Source: Thalassospira sp. (GTDB lineage: Bacteria > Pseudomonadota > Alphaproteobacteria > Rhodospirillales > Thalassospiraceae). From it: a DNA stretch of 64,000 nt. Positions 33,048 through 40,720 of the stretch are shown here, piece by piece. A model generated the notes under the pieces. That model saw only the letters and a program-made list of their open reading frames with translations. It did not search any database and was not told where the DNA came from. Every line of letters begins with the position of its first letter. Position 1 is the first letter of the stretch. The stretch spans positions 186,001 to 250,000 of the forward strand of contig NZ_JAUYHK010000014.1 of assembly GCF_030690045.1 (NCBI RefSeq). Direction: 5' to 3'. The position numbers and the translations under genes are program-made.

Positions 33048-34466
33048 ATGAGCATATTTTTCGGGTTGCGGCTGGACCATCGTCCTCTGGATGTGGTGGC
33101 AAAGACGATATTGGCCGATATGGAAAACGGGCACCGGGTCCGGCATTTGTCGTTGAATGCGGTCAAACTGGTGTCGGCCCGCCGCGATCCGGCCTTGCAG
33201 GATGCCCTTGCACGCTGTGATGTTTTGTCTGCCGATGGCATGGGTATTGTCTGGGCCGCAAGGATGCTGGGATATCGGGTGGCCGAACGGGTCAGTGGCA
33301 TTGATCTGATGATGGCCTTGATGCCCGGATTGGCACAACGGGGATTGCGGGTGTTTTTGCTAGGCGCACGGCCCCAAATCGTGGCGCGAACAGCCGATAT
33401 TTTACAACGCGATTATCCCGGCCTGATCATCGGCGGGTATCATCATGGCTATAATGGCGATGATGATGCTTTGACGAAAATCATAAGGGCCAGCCGGGCC
33501 GATGTGGCGTTTGTCGCCCTGCCATCGCCGCGCAAGGATATTTTTGTGTGCGATCAGGCCGATGCCACCGGATGCTACCTGATGATGGCGGTGGGTGGGG
33601 CGTTTGATGTGATTGCCGGGGATATCCGCCGGGCCCCCAAAATCTGGCAAAATTGCGGATGTGAATGGCTGTGGCGGGTGTTGCAGGACCCGCGTGATAA
33701 AGCACCGCGATACGGCATGGGGCTGACGCAGTTTGCCGGATTGATTGCCACTGCGATGGTGCGGCGGATGCGCCTTGCCCTTGCCGCCATTGTGCTTTGC
33801 GCCTGCTTTTTGGGTTTTGGCACGGCGAAGGGGCAGGAAATTGCACCGCCAGATACCCTGCGCCAAAATCTGGCCGCGCTTCCGTCCGCCGATAACCGTT
33901 TTGCCCGCATTCAGGCTGCAACGCAGATTGTTGCCGGGTTTTTGCAGGGGCGGGATGATGCCGGGATTGACGCGCCAGCCCTGATCCATGCGCTGGAAAC
34001 CTTTTTCCGCGACCAGTACGGGGCCGGGGTCGAAGATCGCCTGATCTGGCAGGATGTCATGATGGTGATCGAACAGGTTTGGGTCAGGGTTGTCAATGCG
34101 CCGCACCTGTTTGCAACTGCCTTGGTTGCGGCACTGGAGAACTGGATCGACGAAGCCGTGGCATATCTTGTGGAACTGACGCGGGGCCGCGATGGTCTGG
34201 CAGCGGATATTTTGCGCTATGCCCCGGCACTCGCCGCCCGGTTGGGTCCGGGGGCGCGACAGGTGCTATCCGCTGCTGTGCCCGATACCAGTCCATCGCC
34301 CGTCGCATCGGCTCCGAACCGGGGCGGGTTTTTGTATAATACCGAACCGGACCGGGTGTTTCGCCGCTCCGATCATGGCGGCATGTACTGGAATCTTGAT
34401 CTGGCCGAGGCGCGCGATGTGATCGCGCTGCCCGATACCAGCCGCCCCGATGCCAGCCCCTATTGA
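33048..34466 (+). CDS. WecG/TagA/CpsF glycosyltransferase fused in frame to a signal-peptide-led domain
   Basis: 472 residues. Residues 1-240 are a complete GT26 transferase: LSLNAVKLVSARR, SADGMGIVWAARMLG, RVSGIDLMMALM, VALPSPRKDIF and GGAFDVIAGDIRRAPKIW. GT26 enzymes add N-acetylmannosamine(uronate)-type sugars to a lipid-linked acceptor in the cytoplasm. From Met241 the chain reads MRLALAAIVLCACFLGFGT then AKGQE, a textbook signal peptide, followed by about 210 helical residues of unknown family. So the second half may be translated separately from the ATG at 33756 or 33768, or form a membrane-crossing fusion. The main start at 33048 follows a G-rich stretch. Confidence 0.8.
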   Translation: MSIFFGLRLDHRPLDVVAKTILADMENGHRVRHLSLNAVKLVSARRDPALQDALARCDVLSADGMGIVWAARMLGYRVAERVSGIDLMMALMPGLAQRGLRVFLLGARPQIVARTADILQRDYPGLIIGGYHHGYNGDDDALTKIIRASRADVAFVALPSPRKDIFVCDQADATGCYLMMAVGGAFDVIAGDIRRAPKIWQNCGCEWLWRVLQDPRDKAPRYGMGLTQFAGLIATAMVRRMRLALAAIVLCACFLGFGTAKGQEIAPPDTLRQNLAALPSADNRFARIQAATQIVAGFLQGRDDAGIDAPALIHALETFFRDQYGAGVEDRLIWQDVMMVIEQVWVRVVNAPHLFATALVAALENWIDEAVAYLVELTRGRDGLAADILRYAPALAARLGPGARQVLSAAVPDTSPSPVASAPNRGGFLYNTEPDRVFRRSDHGGMYWNLDLAEARDVIALPDTSRPDASPY

Positions 34467-34482
34467 CAGGAACCAAAACCCC

Positions 34483-36579
34483 ATGACGACAGATACGCCG
34501 CGTTCCATGCCATCTGCTTCCGGTCATGTTATGGCGCCGGATCGTTTTGTGTCACTGGCCGATCTCATTCCGGTCCTGTGGCAGCGGCGCGGCATTGTGG
34601 TGGTGGTCGCCGTTGTGGTGATGGTGATCGGCGGGGCTGGAATTTCGCGGTTTGATCCGGCCTGGCGGGCCGTGGCGGAAATCGGTTTTGCTCACCCGGT
34701 TCCGGCATTGTCCGGGGGGCAAGGCAATGGCTTTGGCCTGCCTGTGGCGCACAGCAATGGCGATCTTGAAACAGAGGCCGCGATTTTGCGCAGCACCTCT
34801 GTTTTGTCAGCGGCACGGGCAGTAATTGTCGGGCAAGGGGTGGAAATTTCCCCGGCGAAGGATATCCGGCCCGGCGATGACCCCGAAGTCCTGGATATTG
34901 CGGCTTTACGCGCAAAAATGACGGTGGAGCAGGCCGGTCATGCACGGGTTCTGGCAATTGCGGTGCACGATCACGACCCGGTACGCGCCGCCCTTATCGC
35001 GGATGCAATTGCCGAAACCTATGTCTGGCAGCGCGAACGCGATCAAAGACGTGTCTTGTCAAACCGCCTGATGGATATCGTCGCCCAACGCGAACAGGTC
35101 GAAACCGCCTTGCAACAGGCCGATGCCAATATCGCAGCCTGGCAGGCGGGCAACGGTTTTCTGGAACCCGATGACAGCGACATGGCCCGCGCCCGTCTGC
35201 GCGATCTGACCCCGGAATATGAGTCCGCCCGCATTGAATTTGAACAGATCCGCGAACGCGCCCGGATATGGCAACAGGCGCAACAGGACGGTAATGCGCA
35301 AACTCTTCTGACTCTCCCCGAAATCGCTGGGGACGAAACCCTGCGCAGCATGACTACCCGCCACAGCCAGTTGCGTGGAACCTTGTCCGACTTGCGGCAA
35401 CGTTATGGCGATCGTCACCCGGCGGTAATCGCCCGACAGGCCGAAAGCGATGCGCTATATGCCGATATTTTGCAGATAGCCACCCGGATCGGGAACCGGA
35501 TTTCCCGCGATCTGGCGCAGGCCGATATCCGTCAAAACCAATTGGCCGCCCGCATGGCGCAATGGCAGGATGCCTTGCAATTGCGCCATACGGCCCGGTT
35601 GACGCTGAATGATCTGATCCGCAAGGCCGATCTGGCGCGTCAGAATCTTGTAATTCTGGGCGAAACCGAACGCAATATCCGGGCCGAACTGGCAGCATTG
35701 CAGTCCGATACCGAAATTTTGCGCATGGCGGTAATCCCCGGTCAGCCGCAATTCCCCGCCCGTCGCGATCTGGCCCTTGCCGTGGTTATGCTGGCTCTTT
35801 TTGCCGCTGTGGCGGCGGCATTGTTGCGCCATTACAGCGATCAGGCGGTGCGCAATGGCGATGATCTGGCACAATTCGGGGCGGTGCCGCTTTTTGCCGA
35901 AATCCCGCAGGCCGGGCGTGATGGCGGTGCCGAAGAACGCGATGCCGTCGCCCATTTACGCACAATGTTGCAAATTGGCGGCGTCGGGGTGAATCGCAAG
36001 ATTGTCTGTCTGACATCGGCAGTATCGGGCGAAGGCAAAAGCCGCCTTGCCCGCAATCTGGCCCGCAGTTTTGCCGCCACCGGGCGCAAGACATTGTTGC
36101 TGGATGCCGATTTGCGCCGCCCGTCCCATGTGGCCCTCCCCGGTGCGGTGTCGGCGGATTTATGCGCGGTTCTGATTGGGGAATGCGACCTTGCCGATGC
36201 GATTGTCCGTTCGGGTGGCGGTTTGGCCGATTTCATCGGGGCGCGTGCGGCCCTGCCGGGCGATATGGCGGCTCTTTTGATTGCCGGGAAAATGCCCGGA
36301 ATATTAACCCAATTGCGCGAAATCTATGATGTGATCGTGGTGGATGCACCGCCGGTTTTACCGGTCAGCGATGCGATCTGGCTGATGAAAGCGGCCGATA
36401 CCGGGTTGCTGCTGGTTCGGGCCGGGCATAGCAAGGCAGGCGATATAAGCCGGGCGATTGCGCGGCTGGTCGCCAGTGTCGGTCCAATGGATGGCATGGT
36501 TTTGATCGGGGTGCCATCGCGTGGGGCCTATGGCGGGGCGGTCGATCATGCCGCCTCATGGGACGCGGCAGCACAATGA
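34483..36579 (+). CDS. Wzc/ExoP-like polysaccharide co-polymerase with BY-kinase-type ATPase domain
   Basis: 698 residues. Order: membrane helix 1 (IVVVVAVVVMVIGGAGI, about 37-55), a Wzz-type periplasmic region with long coiled-coil helices (about 190-400), membrane helix 2 (LALAVVMLALFAAVAAALL, about 428-446), then a cytoplasmic P-loop ATPase with Walker A SGEGKSRLA (about 515-523), Walker A' LLLDADLRRPS and Walker B VIVVDAPPVLPVSD (about 618-631). It would set chain length and drive export. The C-terminus (GGAVDHAASWDAAAQ) lacks the tyrosine cluster that such kinases autophosphorylate. Follows the WecG-like gene by 16 bases. Confidence 0.88.
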   Translation: MTTDTPRSMPSASGHVMAPDRFVSLADLIPVLWQRRGIVVVVAVVVMVIGGAGISRFDPAWRAVAEIGFAHPVPALSGGQGNGFGLPVAHSNGDLETEAAILRSTSVLSAARAVIVGQGVEISPAKDIRPGDDPEVLDIAALRAKMTVEQAGHARVLAIAVHDHDPVRAALIADAIAETYVWQRERDQRRVLSNRLMDIVAQREQVETALQQADANIAAWQAGNGFLEPDDSDMARARLRDLTPEYESARIEFEQIRERARIWQQAQQDGNAQTLLTLPEIAGDETLRSMTTRHSQLRGTLSDLRQRYGDRHPAVIARQAESDALYADILQIATRIGNRISRDLAQADIRQNQLAARMAQWQDALQLRHTARLTLNDLIRKADLARQNLVILGETERNIRAELAALQSDTEILRMAVIPGQPQFPARRDLALAVVMLALFAAVAAALLRHYSDQAVRNGDDLAQFGAVPLFAEIPQAGRDGGAEERDAVAHLRTMLQIGGVGVNRKIVCLTSAVSGEGKSRLARNLARSFAATGRKTLLLDADLRRPSHVALPGAVSADLCAVLIGECDLADAIVRSGGGLADFIGARAALPGDMAALLIAGKMPGILTQLREIYDVIVVDAPPVLPVSDAIWLMKAADTGLLLVRAGHSKAGDISRAIARLVASVGPMDGMVLIGVPSRGAYGGAVDHAASWDAAAQ

Positions 36580-37016
36580 CGGGCCGGATCCGGATTTTTG
36601 CGGTCGGGCTGGCGTCGGTTGTGATTGCGCTGGTGGTGCTGATCCTTGAGGGACAGGCCTTCAGGTCGGGTGGCGGCGGTAACGATCTGGTACGCCATCC
36701 GGTCGGCTTTATCCGCGCCGCGCAGGAATCCGGAATGGCAACCGCATGGCAGGCGGGCGATTGGCCGACAATGCGGATATGGGCCGAACGTCAGATGCAA
36801 ATTCGCCCCCATGATGCCGGGGTGATCAGCATCTATGCGCTGATTTTGGCACAGGGACCAGATGGCATCGCCCGCCAGAACGACATTACCGCCCTGCTGT
36901 CACGGGCTGCCCGTCTGGCCCCGCATCGCCCCGATTTACCGCCCTTGTGGCAGGCGACACTGGCACAGTTGAACCGGCCAGAATCAATATCGGCAAGATC
37001 AGGGCAGGCAGAATGA
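36576..37016 (+). CDS. Small single-helix membrane protein with TPR-like C-terminus
   Basis: 146 residues: one N-terminal membrane helix (FAVGLASVVIALVVLILEG), then a helical region with TPR-like spacing (GDWPTMRIWAERQMQIRPHD, ISIYALILAQGPDG, LLSRAARLAPHRPD). Such proteins may organise envelope glycan machinery; no family is assigned. It starts as ATGA inside the Wzc-like stop. Its last 131 bases overlap, tail to tail, the end of the ligase gene on the other strand. Confidence 0.6.
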   Translation: MTGRIRIFAVGLASVVIALVVLILEGQAFRSGGGGNDLVRHPVGFIRAAQESGMATAWQAGDWPTMRIWAERQMQIRPHDAGVISIYALILAQGPDGIARQNDITALLSRAARLAPHRPDLPPLWQATLAQLNRPESISARSGQAE

Positions 37017-38163
37017 TCACGCTGTCAAACAGGGCATGGGTCAGGGCGACGGTGACAAATCCGGCCAGCAGGGCCCGATCTTTGGGCTGGGCAGTTGCGC
37101 GCAGGATACGGATGGCAAAGGCAAGGATTGCAGCGATCCCGATGAAGGCGACAGGCAGGCCAAAACACAGGGCCGCGTCCAAAAACAGATTATGGCTGTT
37201 GGGCCATCTTGCCGCCATGTTCAATTCCGGTGTCGCAAAATGATCAATCACCAGATTCATTCCGCCCGTGCCATATCCGGCAAGGGGCCGTGCCGCGATG
37301 GCAGCCAGTGCCGTGCGCCACAAATCATCACGTTGCAAAAAATCGGGGCGGGCCAGTTCGGCAAAGCGTGCGGTCAGGGTCGTGTCACTGAGGATCAGCA
37401 ACATCATCGCCAGGGGAATCATGAACATAATGATCTTGCGGCGGGCCACCGGCGCAAAAACCATCATCGCCATCAGGCCGGTGGCAAGGCTGATCAGGCT
37501 GGCCCGCGAATGGGCGGCAATCAGGGCGACGGTCAGGATCATCGCAAGCGCGATCCAGCCGCCCTGTCGGTCCAGACGGTGCATCAACGGACCGGAAACC
37601 CGTGCCCATTGATGCAGACACCCCAGAATGCCGATTACCATCAACGCGCCAAAGGCATTGCGATTGGCAAAACTGCCGGTGGCATCCCCGATATGGGCGG
37701 TTTTGGTGAACCACAAATTTGTCGGCACCTCAAACCCGGCAAGAATTCCGGCCAGAACCGCCTGTATCAGCGCCGAGGCGATAACGATACGGATGATCAG
37801 ATTGCCGTCCGGTCGCAGGATGTGCGCCAGCGTAAAAGCCAGCAAACAGAACAACAGCATCAGCAAACCCGCAGGCAGGGCCGCCGGGTTCAGCGCGATG
37901 GTGCTGTCAATCGCCGGAAAATCGGCAGGGCCAAACAGCGGCAGGGATTGCACAACCATCCAGCCGCCCAACAGCACCCCGGCCAGCCAGATTTTGGCAA
38001 GGATCGGATAATCGATGCGCTGTTGGGCAAAACTGCCCGCCATCCCCCCGATCCCCAGACACAGGATCAGAATCGCCAGCGCCCACAACCGCGCCCCGCC
38101 CAGCAAAATCGGGGCAATGACCACCGGCAAAAGCAAACAGTAAACAGCAATCCTTGCAGCCAT
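36886..38163 (-). CDS. O-antigen ligase / Wzy_C-domain membrane protein
   Basis: 425 residues with about twelve hydrophobic helices and the large loop features of the O-antigen ligase/polymerase superfamily: GSFANRNAFGALMV in the middle and AARPLAGYGTGGMN, RWPNSHNLFLDAAL in the periplasmic loop before the last helices. It would join or polymerise glycan chains in the periplasm. It is the only minus-strand gene within a plus-strand series and shares a 43-base divergent gap with the next polymerase-like gene. Confidence 0.8.
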   Translation of the reverse strand: MAARIAVYCLLLPVVIAPILLGGARLWALAILILCLGIGGMAGSFAQQRIDYPILAKIWLAGVLLGGWMVVQSLPLFGPADFPAIDSTIALNPAALPAGLLMLLFCLLAFTLAHILRPDGNLIIRIVIASALIQAVLAGILAGFEVPTNLWFTKTAHIGDATGSFANRNAFGALMVIGILGCLHQWARVSGPLMHRLDRQGGWIALAMILTVALIAAHSRASLISLATGLMAMMVFAPVARRKIIMFMIPLAMMLLILSDTTLTARFAELARPDFLQRDDLWRTALAAIAARPLAGYGTGGMNLVIDHFATPELNMAARWPNSHNLFLDAALCFGLPVAFIGIAAILAFAIRILRATAQPKDRALLAGFVTVALTHALFDSVIILPALILPILILAGSTVPVSPATRAVNRGDAGPDGQPVTAGR

Positions 38164-38206
38164 GCTTTATCCATATCCATCCGGGTCCAGAAGGCATGAG
38201 AATAGA

Positions 38207-39256
38207 ATGACCGGCACAAAACAGCCAGCAGGTGTTGGTTCCCATCCCGAAAATGCCGTTTTCACCATGACCGCCCTGGCGGCAATGGTGTTGTCTTTAT
38301 GGTTGTTGCCGCTGGGCGGGACGGCGTCCAAGGCGGTTCTGGTCGGGTTTTGGGGTCTGGCGGTATTAAGGGCCGGTATGGGCCGGGTATCACGCCATGA
38401 TGTGGCGGGCGGGTTGTGTGTGCTGGCTTTGTGCGTCTGGATCGGGATCGGCGCCGGAACCATGGACGAAAAAATCCGGCTGATCGGCAATGTGGTGTTG
38501 CTGCCGCTGGGCATTGTCGCCGGGGCGGTGTATGGGCGGCGTTGTATCTTGCCGGTCGGTCTGGCGATGGGGGTGTTTCTGGTTTTCGATGCCCGTCTGA
38601 TCCTGACCCATGAAGGCTGGCGGCTTAATCATCCGTTTTTGTTTCTGGCGCTGGTGTCGATCTGGGCCGGGACCGGGGACAAGGCCGGAAAAACCGGCGC
38701 AATTCTGGCGGCCCTTGCGGTGATGATGAGCCAGACCCGCATTGCCGTTCTGGCCTTGCTGGTGATCGGGGTGGGGCATTTGCGCTGGCAGCGCGCCGTG
38801 ACATGGTTGTGGCTTTTGCCTGCTGCGTTGGCATTGGTCGGGATTGCGGCCCTGTTTTTACCACGCCTGTTGCAGACACATGGCAGCGGACGGCTGGCAT
38901 TTTGGCAGATGTTCTGGCAGGCATGGCAAAATGCCCCGGCCCCGGATCGCTGGTTTGGTTTTGGCGCAGGCCGTGTCGAGGCGGTCCTGTCCCAGCTTGA
39001 CAGTGCCGCATCGTTCGGTGCCCTGCATAATGACCATTTCCGCATCCTGTTTGAAACCGGCTGGATCGGGGCGGGGTTATGGGGGATGTTGTGGATCTGG
39101 TTGGTCTGGCGGGTGCGGTCATCGCGGGCGGCGGTCATGATTTTACTGTCCGTGATGCTGACCATGATCACGGATAATACCCTGTCCTACGGGCATTATC
39201 TGATCGTCAGTGGGATTGCCGCAGGCATGGCGATGAGGAATGCAGATGACCGATGA
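38207..39256 (+). CDS. Wzy-like polysaccharide polymerase / ligase membrane protein
   Basis: About 349 residues, many hydrophobic helices (for example AVLLGF-type segments near 40-60 and WLWLLPAALALVGIAALFL). The loop SGRLAFWQMFWQAWQNAPAP then GFGAGRVEAVL and ALHNDHFRILFETGWIGAGL is the pattern of the Wzy_C superfamily. With the antiparallel ligase-type gene it gives the locus two members of this superfamily: one is likely the polymerase and the other a ligase or second polymerase. The start at 38207 has only a weak ribosome site; ATG at 38267 is an alternative. Confidence 0.75.
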   Translation: MTGTKQPAGVGSHPENAVFTMTALAAMVLSLWLLPLGGTASKAVLVGFWGLAVLRAGMGRVSRHDVAGGLCVLALCVWIGIGAGTMDEKIRLIGNVVLLPLGIVAGAVYGRRCILPVGLAMGVFLVFDARLILTHEGWRLNHPFLFLALVSIWAGTGDKAGKTGAILAALAVMMSQTRIAVLALLVIGVGHLRWQRAVTWLWLLPAALALVGIAALFLPRLLQTHGSGRLAFWQMFWQAWQNAPAPDRWFGFGAGRVEAVLSQLDSAASFGALHNDHFRILFETGWIGAGLWGMLWIWLVWRVRSSRAAVMILLSVMLTMITDNTLSYGHYLIVSGIAAGMAMRNADDR

Positions 39257-40331
39257 TCTGATCCGCCGGACGACCGGGGTGCAGGACCGGGTTCTGGGCT
39301 GGATGCAGGCACAGGATTTTACCGGGGCCGATCCGTTTGACGGGCTTGAAAGCCGGTGGTTTCAGATGTCCGGCCTTGGCCGCTGGCGCGAAACGCGGCT
39401 GGTGTGGCTGCAAATCCTCAAACATGCGCCGGGATGGATGCGCCATGCGGCACATATTCCGCTGGCCTGCAATCCCAAAACGCTGGCTTTGATGTCGGGG
39501 GCGGCGGATGGTGTTGCCTTGTGCGCGGTTGGCGACCGATTGCTGTCGCTGCAAAATCCCGATGGCGGCTGGGGCTATCCCTTTGCGTGGCAGGCGCGGG
39601 CATTTTATGCCGGGCGCACTCAGTCAAACGCGATTGTCACCGCCTTTGCCGTCGATGGGCTGATTGCAAATGGTCTGGCCCGGCATGATCCGGCGATGAA
39701 ACGGGCGGCGGATTTCATGATCCGCGATCTGTGGCGGCATGGCTATTTTGCCTATCTGGGCGATGATGATACCGAAATCCATAATGCCAGCCTGTGGACG
39801 GCATGGGCGCTGCATCAAATACGACCGGGCCACGAAGTATCACATCGCGCCGTGGCGCGGGTGGTGGCCGCCCAACAGGCGGATGGATCATGGTCCTATG
39901 GCACGCGGCCCCATCATCGCTTTGTCGATGGGTTTCATACCGGCTATCTGCTGGATCTGCTGGACCGGTTCCGCAAGGCCGGGATGGCGGACCTTGATAC
40001 GCCAATTGCCCGTGGGCTGGATTTTTACCGGGCGCAGTGTTTCAATGCGCACGGCCTGCCCCGAACCTTTGCCGGGCGGGCCGGATATATTGATACACAC
40101 GCCGTCGCCCAAGCCATCGGTACCTTGCAACGGTTTGGTTTTGATGGCCCTGCACGGCATGTCATGGCGTTTGCCCTGGACCGTTTGTTTGACGATGATC
40201 GCGGTCTGTTTTACGCCGGTCTTGGGTATCTTGGCCCCGACCGCCGGGTTTTCATGCGCTGGACACAGGGCTGGATGGTCTGGGCGCTGTCGATTATGAT
40301 CCGGGCGGCGCAACAACAGGCCGACAAATGA
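39246..40331 (+). CDS. Terpenoid-cyclase/prenyltransferase-fold (alpha/alpha toroid) protein
   Basis: About 361 residues built of helix pairs with the QxxDGxW-type repeats of the squalene-cyclase/prenyltransferase toroid: LQNPDGGWGYP, AQQADGSWSYGTRP and DTHAVAQAIGTLQRFG. It lacks a visible DxDD cyclase motif, so it is probably not a hopene synthase. In glycan loci such toroid proteins are of unknown role; glycan or polyprenyl-lipid handling is a guess. GAGGA six bases before ATG 39246 favours that start over 39240. Overlaps the polymerase stop and is itself overlapped by the next gene. Confidence 0.68.
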   Translation: MTDDLIRRTTGVQDRVLGWMQAQDFTGADPFDGLESRWFQMSGLGRWRETRLVWLQILKHAPGWMRHAAHIPLACNPKTLALMSGAADGVALCAVGDRLLSLQNPDGGWGYPFAWQARAFYAGRTQSNAIVTAFAVDGLIANGLARHDPAMKRAADFMIRDLWRHGYFAYLGDDDTEIHNASLWTAWALHQIRPGHEVSHRAVARVVAAQQADGSWSYGTRPHHRFVDGFHTGYLLDLLDRFRKAGMADLDTPIARGLDFYRAQCFNAHGLPRTFAGRAGYIDTHAVAQAIGTLQRFGFDGPARHVMAFALDRLFDDDRGLFYAGLGYLGPDRRVFMRWTQGWMVWALSIMIRAAQQQADK

Positions 40332-40567
40332 TGCAAATCCTGAGTTTTGACCACCCCGACCCGGATCGGGCCGATAAGGAAGCCATGCTGTATCGCCTGT
40401 CCGAAACCGGTTTTCGGGATCTGTATCACCGCACCCGCGCCGAGGCATCGGCGATGCGCCGGGCGGGTGATATGGAACGGCTTTATGGCCTGACACGCGG
40501 CCTGAAAACCCTGCAACGAATTGGCGGGGAAAGGGGAATTGTCCTGAAAGTGCAGCGGGCCGAATGA
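40328..40567 (+). CDS. Small conserved-looking soluble protein, last gene of the glycan operon
   Basis: 79 residues, charged and helical (DKEAMLYRLSETGFRDLYHRT, MRRAGDMERLYGLTRGLKTL). The ATGA overlap with the cyclase-fold gene makes real translation likely. No family is recognised. A gap of about 150 bases to hrpB follows. Confidence 0.5.
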   Translation: MMQILSFDHPDPDRADKEAMLYRLSETGFRDLYHRTRAEASAMRRAGDMERLYGLTRGLKTLQRIGGERGIVLKVQRAE

Positions 40568-40720
40568 ATTGTGCTGCTGACTGCGGACCCCATGGTTGCC
40601 CGGTATTCAGGTGCAATCCGCCAGGTATGACATCTGATCCTCCTGTCTCCTTGCCACTCCGGCCTGTTTCGGGAATAACGGGCAGCAGGGTTTTGTTTTT
40701 GCTGCCGGGTGCCGCGCCAT

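Noticed and set aside
37036..38199. 387-residue Gln/His/Arg-rich frame opposite the ligase gene
   Set aside because: Antisense of a multi-helix membrane protein, which typically gives such a polar composition; not a real gene.
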